From an uncultured Archangium sp. (lineage in GTDB: Bacteria > Myxococcota > Myxococcia > Myxococcales > Myxococcaceae), in assembly GCA_946479335.1 (NCBI GenBank), contig CAMLFP010000009.1, forward strand, positions 1 through 39,776: a stretch of DNA of 39,776 nt, given 5' to 3'. The position numbers and the translations under genes were made by a program. Position 1 is the first letter of the stretch. Each line of letters opens with the position of its first letter. Under the pieces are notes generated by a model. It did not search any database. It saw only the letters and a list, made by a program, of their open reading frames with translations, and was not told the DNA's origin. This document shows, piece after piece, positions 32,409 through 39,776 of this stretch.

Positions 32409-33224
32409 TTACACGTAGGCGTTGTTCATGACCTCACCCATCCCGCCCGCGCCCGGCACGATGTACTGCTTCTCATCGAGGCCGCGCTCCTTCTCCCAGA
32501 GCTCGCCGGGCGCCGTGGCCAGCACCTCGGGCGGCGACATGCCGCGATCGAGCCGCAGCGCATACAAGACAGCGTCGGGGTGATCGGTGGTGAGCCGCTT
32601 GATGAACTCCGGGGTGACGATCAGGTTCACGCACACGATCTTGCGGTGCTGACCCGGCACCTTCTTCTTGTACATGGAGATCGCCGTCGACAACGAGCTG
32701 CCCGTCGCGCCCATCGGGTCGGGGAAGAGGATGATCGCGTTGTCGACGTCGCCGCCGATCTTCGAGCCGCCGATGTTGCTGCCCACCACGTGCTCCGCGG
32801 CGTCCAACTCCCGGCTCATGGTGATGTGATCTTGCCGCACGAGGCGCGGGTTCAGCACGGTGTTGAGCAGGTCGTACGTCACCTGGCTGGGGAGCGTGCC
32901 GGCGCGCGCGATGTTCACCGAGATGGCGCGCACCTCCGGGTCGAGGATCTCGCCCTGGTAGATCCCGCGCGGCGTGTTCTGGATCATCCGCGTGGGGATC
33001 GACGCGTCCCGCCGCGGGAACTCCACGTTCACCACCAGCGAGGTCAGCTCGGTGTACAGCGTGCGCACCAGCGTGTTCACCAGCGGCTGCTGCGTGTCTT
33101 TCGCGCCGAGCGTCGCCAGCAACGACAGCGTGTACGGGTTGCCCACCAGGTGCACGTTGGGGCCGTAGAAGTGCTTCAGCTCCGGGAGCTGGAAGCGGAG
33201 GTTTTCGTAGAGCGAGTCACGCAT
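32409..33224 (-). CDS. upp: Uracil phosphoribosyltransferase (divergent, long form)
   Basis: A 271-residue type I phosphoribosyltransferase, longer than the roughly 208 residues of E. coli Upp. The family features are NIARAGTLPSQ (equivalent to the LRAG loop), the PRPP motif FPDPMGATGSSLS, and a C-terminal EKQYIVPGAGGMGEVMNNAY that matches the uracil-binding YIVPGLGDxGDR region but with changed final residues (GEV for GDR). Uracil specificity is probable, not certain. AGGTGA precedes the ATG. It lies 3 nt after thymidine kinase and 9 nt before hpt. Confidence 0.85.
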   Translation of the reverse strand: MRDSLYENLRFQLPELKHFYGPNVHLVGNPYTLSLLATLGAKDTQQPLVNTLVRTLYTELTSLVVNVEFPRRDASIPTRMIQNTPRGIYQGEILDPEVRAISVNIARAGTLPSQVTYDLLNTVLNPRLVRQDHITMSRELDAAEHVVGSNIGGSKIGGDVDNAIILFPDPMGATGSSLSTAISMYKKKVPGQHRKIVCVNLIVTPEFIKRLTTDHPDAVLYALRLDRGMSPPEVLATAPGELWEKERGLDEKQYIVPGAGGMGEVMNNAYV

Positions 33225-33227
33225 GGT

Positions 33228-33830
33228 TCACCTGCTGAAGAGTTCGAGGTTCTGCGGAGGCGTGGCCTCCACCGGCTGCGGCACGTGGCACTTGCGGCAG
33301 CGCGCTTCGTACGCGCCGGCCGCGCCCACCAGCACCCGATCGCCCGAGTCAGACAGCCGCTGGCTGCGGTTCGCCGGGTTCCCGCACACCACGCAGATCG
33401 CGAGCTCCTTGGTCACGTACTCGGCGACCGCCAGCAACTGCGGCATCGGCTCGAAGGGCTTGCCCTGGTAGTCCTGATCGAGGCCGGCGCAGATGACGCG
33501 CAAGCCCTTGGCCGCCAGCGCCTCACACACCGCGACCACCTCCGGCCCGAGGAACTGCACCTCGTCGATGCCCACCACCTCGGTGTCTGACTTCACCAAC
33601 TGGAGGATCTGCCCGGGGCTGTTCACCGGCGTGGCGACGATCTTCAGCTGCGAGTGCGAGACGACCGCGAGCTCGTCGTAGCGGTTGTCGATGTTGGGCT
33701 TGAAGACCTGCACCTTCTGCTTCGCGTACAGCACGCGCTTGAGCCGGCGGATCAGCTCCTCCGTCTTGCCGGAGAACATCGACCCACAGATGACCTCGAT
33801 CCACCCGATGTCTTTGGGGAACTGGTGCAT
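33228..33830 (-). CDS. tdk: Thymidine kinase (type II)
   Basis: A 200-residue thymidine kinase that phosphorylates deoxythymidine with ATP. Walker A GSMFSGKT is at residues 16-23, the Walker B region reads VVGIDEVQF, the lasso/active site is [13 protein letters not shown], and two zinc-binding pairs CVVC and CRKC follow. Length and motifs match bacterial Tdk. The stop lies 3 nt before the uracil phosphoribosyltransferase start; the Nudix gene ends 2 nt upstream of its ATG, so the genes probably share a transcript. Confidence 0.97.
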   Translation of the reverse strand: MHQFPKDIGWIEVICGSMFSGKTEELIRRLKRVLYAKQKVQVFKPNIDNRYDELAVVSHSQLKIVATPVNSPGQILQLVKSDTEVVGIDEVQFLGPEVVAVCEALAAKGLRVICAGLDQDYQGKPFEPMPQLLAVAEYVTKELAICVVCGNPANRSQRLSDSGDRVLVGAAGAYEARCRKCHVPQPVEATPPQNLELFSR

Positions 33831-33832
33831 GT

Positions 33833-34240
33833 TCAGTTCTCGAGCCCCAGCAGCTTCGCCAGCGTGCGCGCGTCGGCGTCGGGGAACGTAAAGGCGCTCA
33901 TCTCCTCGAGGCGCGCCCAGCGGTGATCATTCACGCGCTCGTGGCTGACGTGCTGATCGTCTCGAACCAGCGCGCAGCGGAAGACGTGGAAGTCGATGAC
34001 GTACTCGGCGTACTCGTGGCGCGTGGCCATCGCCCGCTCGGTGACCATCACGTCGAGCCCCAGCCGCTCGTGGAGCTCGCGCTTGAGCGCCTCCTCGTCG
34101 CGCTCGCCGTCGTTGACCCGCCCACCGGGGAACTCCCACAGCAGCGGCAGGGTGGCGGTCTTCGCTCGCTGGGTGATCAGGTAGCAGCCCGGCTCGCGCT
34201 CCAGCATGGCCCCCACGACGCGAATGGTGCGGCGATTCAC
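33833..34240 (-). CDS. Nudix hydrolase (MutT-like)
   Basis: A 135-residue MutT-like protein. The Nudix box spans Gly40 to Leu62: GRVNDGE, then [12 protein letters not shown]. The consensus REUxEExGU is kept except that the second Glu of the EE pair is Arg59. Substrates could be oxidised nucleotides (8-oxo-dGTP) or other nucleoside diphosphate derivatives. The frame is open to an ATG at 34345 inside nadD, giving a nonsense-looking Arg/Cys-rich N-terminus; I prefer GTG 34240, which lies 25 nt after the nadD stop and begins directly before the first core strand ([11 protein letters not shown]). Confidence 0.85.
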   Translation of the reverse strand: MNRRTIRVVGAMLEREPGCYLITQRAKTATLPLLWEFPGGRVNDGERDEEALKRELHERLGLDVMVTERAMATRHEYAEYVIDFHVFRCALVRDDQHVSHERVNDHRWARLEEMSAFTFPDADARTLAKLLGLEN

Positions 34241-34265
34241 GGGCGCGAGGCGTACCAGATCGATC

Positions 34266-34820
34266 TCACCGGCGCAGCCCGTAAAGCTCTCTCGCGCGCG
34301 CCACGTCCAGCACCGACGCGGGCACGAGGTCGACCGGCGCGTCACCGGCCTCGAAGCGCCTGCGGATCTCGGTCGACGACACCTCCGCCATCGGCGGCCC
34401 CAGCACGCCCGCCCCCGGGTAGCCCGCGCGATGCAGCACGGTGACCTGCACCAGTTGCTGAATGCGGTCCCACGCCTTCCACTTCGGGAGGTCGGCGAGG
34501 ATGTCGGAGCCGATGATCCACCGGAACTTCACGCCGGGGTGCTTCGGCAGCAGCCACTCCAGCAGCTCGATGGTGCGCCCTTCTCCGCCGACCTCACTCT
34601 CGGCGCGGCTCACCTTCAGCCACGCCCCCGTCTCGCGCGCCATCGCCTCGCACATCTCCACGCGCGCCTCGAAGGGCGCGAGCTGCTTGCCGAAGGGGTG
34701 ATGAAAGCTCGGCACCAGCCAGACCTCGTCGACGCGCAGCGTGGCGCGCACGTACACCGCGGCCATCAGGTGCCCGACGTGCGGAGGGTTGAAGGAACCG
34801 CCGAGGAGCGCGACCTCCAT
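34266..34820 (-). CDS. nadD: Nicotinate-nucleotide adenylyltransferase
   Basis: A 184-residue nucleotidyltransferase that converts nicotinate mononucleotide and ATP to deamido-NAD in NAD biosynthesis. The signature GGSFNPPHVGH holds the ATP-binding HxGH (His14, His17), with WLVPSFHHPFGK and the C-terminal VSSTEIRRR. Length is slightly short of the usual 200-220. ATG 34820 shares a base with the stop of the upstream gene (TGATG). The longer open frame upstream is out of phase with that gene and is a shadow. Neighbouring Nudix and salvage genes suggest a nucleotide-metabolism transcript. Confidence 0.95.
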   Translation of the reverse strand: MEVALLGGSFNPPHVGHLMAAVYVRATLRVDEVWLVPSFHHPFGKQLAPFEARVEMCEAMARETGAWLKVSRAESEVGGEGRTIELLEWLLPKHPGVKFRWIIGSDILADLPKWKAWDRIQQLVQVTVLHRAGYPGAGVLGPPMAEVSSTEIRRRFEAGDAPVDLVPASVLDVARARELYGLRR

Positions 34821-35494
34821 CACTTCACCGACAGCTTGGTCTTGCCGCTGCCCAGCGCGATGGGCTGCTTGTCGATCAGCGCCTCGCCCTCGAGCGTGAA
34901 GACCGAATACGTCGCCTGGCGATCTTGCGTCTCGATGAGCCCGACAGTGGGCTTGTCGCCCTTGAGCCGCCCGGGAGAGAGGAACGTGCGCGGCCCGATG
35001 GTGACCACCTTGCCCTCGGCGTCTTTGCCGTGCACCAGCACCACCGAGTTCAGCATGTCTTCTTTGTCGAGATCGTTCTTGTCGTGCACCAGGCAGCACA
35101 GCGCGTCGCCCAGCATGTCGACCACTTTCCGCGGCACGGAGTGCGTCTGGTACGCGAGGCAGCCCTTCTCCGGCGCGCGCAGCACCTTGTCCTTCATGCG
35201 CGCGAGCTCTTCGATCTTCAGCGCTTCTTCGTGCGCGGTGCCGAAGGCCGCCGGCCGGTCGAGCTGATCGAGGCCGATCAGGTAACGCTGCACGTCTTCG
35301 AGGAAGTCGCCCGTCGAGTAGTCGCTCTGCGCCTTGACCTCTTCGCGCTTCCACTTCACCCAGTCGTCGAGATCTTCGAAGCGGCCGCCGGCGAACAAGA
35401 AGCGCCGCGCCCCCTTCGAGGCGAGCAGCTTCAGCGCGGCGTCGAACGCGCCGAGGTCTCCGTCGCTGTCTGAGAAGACGCCGATGCTGACCAT
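34820..35494 (-). CDS. Calcineurin-like phosphoesterase fold protein lacking metal ligands (putative)
   Basis: A 224-residue cytoplasmic protein. The N-terminus IGVFSDSDGDLGAFDAALKLLASKGARRFLFAGG mimics the YfcE/MJ0936 type metallophosphoesterase pattern (SDxHGN...GD), but the histidine of the DxH motif and the GD aspartate are replaced. The C-terminal VTIGPRTFLSPGR resembles the NPGS segment. The middle is enriched in charged residues with several unusual Cys. I infer a pseudo-phosphoesterase; the fold assignment is tentative. It lies 3 nt after the NamZ gene and is coupled to nadD by a TGATG overlap. Function unknown. Confidence 0.72.
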   Translation of the reverse strand: MVSIGVFSDSDGDLGAFDAALKLLASKGARRFLFAGGRFEDLDDWVKWKREEVKAQSDYSTGDFLEDVQRYLIGLDQLDRPAAFGTAHEEALKIEELARMKDKVLRAPEKGCLAYQTHSVPRKVVDMLGDALCCLVHDKNDLDKEDMLNSVVLVHGKDAEGKVVTIGPRTFLSPGRLKGDKPTVGLIETQDRQATYSVFTLEGEALIDKQPIALGSGKTKLSVK

Positions 35495-35497
35495 GCC

Positions 35498-36673
35498 TTA
35501 CGAGTACAAAGCATAGCGCCGCCGGAGCGGCTCGAAAGTCTGACGCTCGTCGTCAAACCCGGCGATCAGCTCGTCCAACGGGCGGCCGGCCTCCATGCGC
35601 TCCCGGACCTGCGCCGTGCCACACAGCAGGTCGAACGCCGGCACGTCCTCCACGAACTCGTACGCGTCTTCCCGCCACGCGAAGTGCTCGCCGCCCAGCG
35701 CCCGGCACACCTGGAACACCGCGATGCCCGTCTTCAGCGGGAGGAACGTGTGCGGGTCGGTGACGTGGATGAACGCGCCCTCGCACGACTGGCCTTTCCA
35801 CTTGTCGAAGGTGGGCGTGAAGGCGCACGGGCGGAAGATCACGCCCGGCAGCTTCAGCGCGTTGAGCTCGCCCGCGACCTCGCCGCTCTTGAGGTACGGC
35901 GCGCCGAACTGCTCGAAGGGCCGGCACGTGCCCCGCCCCTCGGAGACGTTGGTGCCCTCGCCCAGACACATGCCCGGGTAGACCAGCGCGGTGTCAGGCG
36001 TCGGCATGTTCGGCGACGGCGGGATGAAGCCGCGCCGCGTGTCACTCCACGCGTGCGCGCGCTGGAGCCCCTCGACCGGCGTCACGTGGAGCTCCACGCC
36101 GATGTTCTCGGTGTCGTTGAGCAGCCGCGCGATCTCTCCGGCGGTCATCCCGTGGCGCGTGGGAAGGCGGTACAGCCCCACGAAGCTGCGGAACTTGTCA
36201 CCGACCAGATTGCCCTCGGTGAGCGTCAGGCCGATGGGGTTCGGGCGATCGAGCACGTAGAACGCGATCTTCGCCTGCGCCGCGGCCTTCATCGCCAACG
36301 CCATCGTGTAGATGTACGTGTAGTAGCGGCTGCCGACGTCTTGAATGTCGAAGACCAGCGCGTCGAGCCCGGCGAGCCACTCACGCTTCGGGGTCAGTGA
36401 CTCGAAGGTGTGGCCGTACAGGCTGTAGACCGGCACGCCGGTGCGCGCGTCGCGGGCCACGTCGTCGACCGCCACCATGTACTGCGCTTCGCCGCGCACG
36501 CCGTGCTCCGGGCCGAACAGCGCCGCCAGCGTCACGCCCTCGGCCGCGGTCAGCAGATCAATGAGGTGCGTGAAGCGCGCATCGACGGAGGTGGGGTTGA
36601 CGATGGCGCCCACCCGCTTGCCCTTGAGCGCCGAAAACCCCTGCGAGACCTGCACGTCGATGCCGAAACGCAT
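35498..36673 (-). CDS. namZ: NamZ-like exo-beta-N-acetylmuramidase (DUF1343)
   Basis: A 391-residue DUF1343 protein. The family was shown in Bacillus subtilis (NamZ) to release MurNAc from the non-reducing ends of peptidoglycan fragments. Family blocks visible: VGAIVNPTSV, LFGPEHGVRGE (conserved Glu56), FDIQDVGSRYYTYIYTM, LDRPNPIG, and GEGTNVSEGRGTCRPFEQFGAP. No signal peptide is apparent, so it may act inside the cell on imported fragments. A GTG at 36691 is an alternative start; ATG 36673 begins at the conserved core and is preceded by TATTCC 8 nt away. The lytic transglycosylase elsewhere in the window could supply fragments, as inference. Confidence 0.9.
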   Translation of the reverse strand: MRFGIDVQVSQGFSALKGKRVGAIVNPTSVDARFTHLIDLLTAAEGVTLAALFGPEHGVRGEAQYMVAVDDVARDARTGVPVYSLYGHTFESLTPKREWLAGLDALVFDIQDVGSRYYTYIYTMALAMKAAAQAKIAFYVLDRPNPIGLTLTEGNLVGDKFRSFVGLYRLPTRHGMTAGEIARLLNDTENIGVELHVTPVEGLQRAHAWSDTRRGFIPPSPNMPTPDTALVYPGMCLGEGTNVSEGRGTCRPFEQFGAPYLKSGEVAGELNALKLPGVIFRPCAFTPTFDKWKGQSCEGAFIHVTDPHTFLPLKTGIAVFQVCRALGGEHFAWREDAYEFVEDVPAFDLLCGTAQVRERMEAGRPLDELIAGFDDERQTFEPLRRRYALYS

Positions 36674-36718
36674 GGCGCGGCGGAATAGCACGGGGCTGGT
36701 GGTTTCACGCGCCGCGAC

Positions 36719-37381
36719 TCAACGGCGGCTGGGCTGGAGCTCGCGGAGCTGCTTCTTCGGCGGGTCGATCTTCTTCCGCACGGCCTCGGCGTCGGCGCGG
36801 CGCCCCTGCGCGTCGAGCAACGCCGCCAGCCTTCGCCCCGCCAGCACCCGGAGGTTCGGCTTGTCGAGCAGCGCGCGCAGCTGCGCCTCCGCGGGCTTCG
36901 GCTGCCCCGACTTCGCGAGCGCGTCCGCGTACTGGAGCCGCGCGCCACCGTCGTCCGCGTGCGCCGTGACGTACTTCGCGAGCAGCGCCGCGGCAGGCGC
37001 GAACTCGCGGTCACCCATCAGCACGTTCGCCAGCCGCAGCTGCGCGTCGGCGTAGTCATCACGGAGCGCCAGGGCGACCTCCAGCGCGCGGCGGGCCTCG
37101 TTGTGCCGGCCGGCGTCGCTGGCGGCCAGCGCGAACAGGTAGTGGGCGCGCGGGTTCTCGGGGGCGAGCGTGCGCGCGATGTCGAGGTTCTCCAGCGCGG
37201 TGTCGGAGAGCCCCTGCTTCAATTGGAGCCGCCCGAGCTCGACGCGCCCGATGCTCCACGCCGGGTCTTTCGTCACCGCGGCCGTCAGTTCAGCGATCGC
37301 CTTCCCGTCATCGCCGCGTGTTTCCCACTCCTGAGCGGTTTCAAGCGGCGTCGCGGCCAGCACCAGCACAAGCAGCATCAC
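36719..37381 (-). CDS. Exported TPR-repeat protein
   Basis: A 220-residue protein with a short hydrophobic leader (MMLLVLVLAATPLETA) and about four to five TPR units (for example GRVELGRLQLKQGLSDTALENLDIA and NPRAHYLFALAASDAGRHNEARRALEVAL). It likely acts as a protein-interaction scaffold at the membrane or in the periplasm; no partner is evident. Both GTG 37381 and ATG 37378 are possible starts; GTG is chosen because TAGGCT ends 6 nt before it, as in other SD-less genes here. It is divergent from mutS2 and 45 nt upstream of namZ. Confidence 0.82.
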   Translation of the reverse strand: MMLLVLVLAATPLETAQEWETRGDDGKAIAELTAAVTKDPAWSIGRVELGRLQLKQGLSDTALENLDIARTLAPENPRAHYLFALAASDAGRHNEARRALEVALALRDDYADAQLRLANVLMGDREFAPAAALLAKYVTAHADDGGARLQYADALAKSGQPKPAEAQLRALLDKPNLRVLAGRRLAALLDAQGRRADAEAVRKKIDPPKKQLRELQPSRR

Positions 37382-37387
37382 CCGCGC

Positions 37388-37393
37388 AGCCTA
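37388..37393 (-). promoter_or_regulatory. Possible -10 box, leaderless TPR gene
   Basis: TAGGCT on the - strand, 6 nt before GTG 37381, the same hexamer and spacing as at 4584-4589. No clear -35. Confidence 0.35.
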
Positions 37394-37400
37394 CCTTGCG

Positions 37401-37428
37401 TTCGCAGCACACTCACGACACATACGGC
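37401..37428 (+). promoter_or_regulatory. Putative promoter of mutS2
   Basis: TTCGCA (37401-37406) and TACGGC (37423-37428), spacer 16 nt; the -10 box ends 6 nt before ATG 37435 and there is no Shine-Dalgarno. TACGGC is also the -10 proposed for the GDT1 gene. Confidence 0.35.
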
Positions 37429-37434
37429 GCCACG

Positions 37435-39776
37435 ATGGAAGTCAGCCCCTCCACCCTCTCGTCGCTCGGCTTCGACGACATCCTCTCTGCCCTCGCGGGC
37501 CGCTGCCGTACCGAGGTCGGTCAGGCCCGCGCGAAGGCCCGCCCGTTCCTCGAATCGCGCGACGCCGTGCTGGCCTCGTTGGCCCTGGCCGACGAAGCCC
37601 GCACCCTCAACACCGAGCCGATGACGCTGCCGATCACCGGCGTGGCCGACATCCGCGCGTCGCTCGATCGCGCGTCGAAGGGCGGCATGCTGGAGCCGCG
37701 CGAGCTGCAGCAGATCACCCAGGCGCTCTTCAGTTTCGAGCGCACCCACGAGCTGCTGGAGGAGCGCCGCGAGCGGCTCCCCGGGCTGTGGGCGTTGGGC
37801 GTGCGGCTGCCGGTGCTCTCGCGCCTGGCGACGCGGCTCGATCGCAGCATCGAGGCGTCAGGAGAAATCTCGGATCGCGCGAGTGAGGAGCTGCGCGCGG
37901 CACGCGAGCGCGCGCGGGGCATTCACCGGCGCATCCGCTCCCGGCTCGACGAGCTGCTGCACGACGCGAAGTTCGCCGAGTCGCTGCAGGAGGCGTACTA
38001 CTCGGTGCGCAACGAACGCTACGTGGTGCCGGTGAAGTCGACGCACCAGCGCGAGCTGGGCGGCATCGTGCACAACGCCTCGCAGACCGGCCAGACGCTC
38101 TTCGTGGAACCGACGGAGCTGATCGGCGCCGGCAACGAGCTGGCCATCGCGCAGGCGGCGGTGCTGGAAGAAGAGCGCAAGGTGCTGATCGAGCTCTCCG
38201 GGCTCGTGGGCCGCGAGGCCGATCGGCTGCTCGACGGCGTCGACGCGTTGTCTCGCCTCGATGAGCTGGAGGCGGTGGCCTCGCTCTCGACGGATCTCCA
38301 CGCCGAGATCCCCGCGGTCGAATCGGCGGACGGCGCGATGGTGCTCAAGGCGCTGCGCCACCCGCGGCTGGTGCTGCGCGGCGGCGACATCATCGCCAAC
38401 GACGTGGAGCTCGGTGACGCGCGCGCGCTGGTGGTCTCCGGCCCCAACGCGGGCGGCAAGACGGTGACGCTGACCGGCGTGGGCCTGTGCGCGCTGATGA
38501 CGCGCGCGGGCCTGCCCATTCCGTGCGATCCCGGCTCGCGGATCCCGCTGTTCAATCAGATCCACTCCGCCATCGGAGACCATCAGGATCTGTCGGCCGG
38601 GCTGTCGACCTTCTCGGCGCACGTGACGGTGCTGCGCGACATCACCCAGACCGCGCGGCACGGCGCGCTGGTGCTGATCGACGAGATCGCCGCCGGCACC
38701 GACCCGCGCGAAGGCGCGGCGATCGCGACCTCGGTGCTCGAAGCACTGCTGGGGCGCGGCGCGGTGGTGCTGGTCACCACCCACCTCGAGGAGCTCAAGG
38801 CCCTCGCCCACCTCGATCAGCGCTTCGTCAACGCGCGCGACGGCTTCGACGGCAAGAAGATGGCGCCGCCGTACCGGCTGCAGCTCGGCGTCGCGGGCGC
38901 GTCGTCGGCGATCGAGATCGCGCGGCGGGTCGGCTTGGCTCCCGAGATCTGCGAGCGCGCGCACCAGCTCGCGAGCACCGCCGGCGGAGCGCTGACGCAG
39001 GCCATCGGCGCGGCCGAAGAGGAGCGCCGTAAGCTGTACGAGCAGCGCGACGCCGCGCAGCGTGACGCGCGTGAGGCGAAGGCCGCGAAGGAAGCCGCCG
39101 AAGCCGAGCTCGCCGCCGCACTCAAGAAGCGCCGTGAAGAAGAGGTGAAGTTCCGCGAAGCGCTGCGCGCCGAGCTGGAGTTCGCGCGCAACCAGATCCG
39201 CGCGCTGGTGGAGAAGCTGGAGAGCGAGAAGTCGCTCAAGACCGTGCAGGCCGCCGCCGCCGAGATCACCGCGCGCATCAACGAGCAGACCGTCGCCGAG
39301 CGCACCACCCGGCAGGATCTCAAAGGCGCGCCGAAGGAGCTCGCGCCGCTGGAGCTGAAGGTCGGTGCGCGCGCCCGTCACCGCGGCATGGACGCGGAGG
39401 TCGAGATCATCGACGTGGCGGGAGACAGCGCGGTGGTCGCCGCGGGCGCGCTGAAGATGCGCGTGCCGGTCAGCGAGCTGGCGCCCGCCACGAAGAAGAG
39501 CGAACCGAAGAGCAAGGCGGTGCCGGTGTCGCTGCTCGGCGCCGCGCCGCTGACGATGGCCGCGCCCAAGCTCGACGTGCGCGGGCAGCGCGCCGAAGAG
39601 GCGCTGCGGAACATCGAGCAGTTCCTCGATCGCGCCACGCGCAACGGAGATGACGCGGTGATCATCATCCACGGGCACGGCACCGGCGCCATCAAGCGCG
39701 AACTCCGCGAGTTCTTGAAGACCTCGCCGTATGCGCGCGAGTTCCGCCCGGGCGACAACAGCGAAGGCGGCGACGG
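37435..39776 (+). CDS. mutS2: Endonuclease MutS2 (3' partial)
   Basis: About 780 residues are in the window and the end is cut only a few codons before the expected stop. MutS2 is a MutS-family ATPase with a C-terminal Smr nuclease domain, linked to suppression of recombination and, in Bacillus, to splitting of collided ribosomes. It has an N-terminal coiled core domain, a clamp region with YYSVRNERYVVPVKS, Walker A GPNAGGKT at residues 336-343, Walker B LVLIDEIAAGTD, and ALVEKLES-type coils. The Smr domain starts at LDVRG (Leu713) and has IIHGHGTGAIK. LDxR and GHG motifs needed for nuclease activity are intact. The start ATG 37435 is the first in frame. Confidence 0.96.
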   Translation, partial: MEVSPSTLSSLGFDDILSALAGRCRTEVGQARAKARPFLESRDAVLASLALADEARTLNTEPMTLPITGVADIRASLDRASKGGMLEPRELQQITQALFSFERTHELLEERRERLPGLWALGVRLPVLSRLATRLDRSIEASGEISDRASEELRAARERARGIHRRIRSRLDELLHDAKFAESLQEAYYSVRNERYVVPVKSTHQRELGGIVHNASQTGQTLFVEPTELIGAGNELAIAQAAVLEEERKVLIELSGLVGREADRLLDGVDALSRLDELEAVASLSTDLHAEIPAVESADGAMVLKALRHPRLVLRGGDIIANDVELGDARALVVSGPNAGGKTVTLTGVGLCALMTRAGLPIPCDPGSRIPLFNQIHSAIGDHQDLSAGLSTFSAHVTVLRDITQTARHGALVLIDEIAAGTDPREGAAIATSVLEALLGRGAVVLVTTHLEELKALAHLDQRFVNARDGFDGKKMAPPYRLQLGVAGASSAIEIARRVGLAPEICERAHQLASTAGGALTQAIGAAEEERRKLYEQRDAAQRDAREAKAAKEAAEAELAAALKKRREEEVKFREALRAELEFARNQIRALVEKLESEKSLKTVQAAAAEITARINEQTVAERTTRQDLKGAPKELAPLELKVGARARHRGMDAEVEIIDVAGDSAVVAAGALKMRVPVSELAPATKKSEPKSKAVPVSLLGAAPLTMAAPKLDVRGQRAEEALRNIEQFLDRATRNGDDAVIIIHGHGTGAIKRELREFLKTSPYAREFRPGDNSEGGD

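Noticed and set aside
34241..34345. ATG 34345 as start of the Nudix gene
   Set aside because: It would overlap nadD by 80 nt and add an Arg/Cys/Trp-rich stretch unlike any Nudix protein; GTG 34240 starts at the core fold.

Overview
The window is GC-rich (about 70% by eye), densely coded DNA with strong third-position GC bias. Gene content points to a myxobacterium or close relative (Myxococcota, formerly Deltaproteobacteria): HEAT-repeat/HD-domain signalling genes, a 1,600-residue coiled-coil protein, carboxypeptidase-regulatory-like repeats, a J-like/HTH fusion, and many GTG starts. This placement is inference. No rRNA, tRNA, CRISPR array, insertion sequence or prophage is visible. The longest gene-free stretch is about 250 bases (16017-16270).

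Left part, + strand. A MoxR ATPase (5' end outside the window), a DUF58 protein, a TgpA-like membrane transglutaminase and a short-chain dehydrogenase are chained by 4-nt stop/start overlaps. Next comes an ADP/ATP-translocase-like membrane protein with a long C-terminal HEAT array. A small GDT1/UPF0016 cation transporter gene lies on the - strand. Then follow a stand-alone cyclic-nucleotide-binding protein, a HEAT-repeat protein and a degenerate HD-GYP-like protein. The last two share an N-terminal domain that I do not recognise as named; this is the most promising candidate for an undescribed signalling module.

Middle, mostly - strand. A small beta-barrel-like protein is followed by a cluster read leftward: lytic transglycosylase, two paralogous HNH proteins, a FlhG/MinD-like ATPase, a J-like/proline-rich/HTH protein, an 87-residue conserved-looking protein and an RluA-family pseudouridine synthase. 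Divergent from the transglycosylase is an orphan membrane histidine kinase (+).

Right part. A leftward run encodes a carboxypeptidase-regulatory-like/PDZ protein, a YafY-type WYL regulator, a VOC protein and an AlkA-like glycosylase whose catalytic Asp position is Glu. Upstream of it is the giant coiled-coil protein with a degenerate methyltransferase-like head, then a lipoprotein. A divergent single-pass membrane protein (+) meets a nucleotide-metabolism cluster read leftward: TPR protein, NamZ-like muramidase, a degenerate phosphoesterase-like protein, NadD, Nudix, thymidine kinase, uracil phosphoribosyltransferase and hypoxanthine phosphoribosyltransferase. The window ends in mutS2 (+), cut a few codons before its stop.

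Regulation. Many genes at the heads of units lack a Shine-Dalgarno sequence and instead have a TAnnnT-like -10 box ending 6-12 nt before the start codon. This suggests leaderless or nearly leaderless transcripts. It also settles several start choices (GTG 30586, GTG 19249, ATG 13163, GTG 37381). Other genes, such as the second HNH gene with a perfect AAGGAGGT, use classical ribosome binding.
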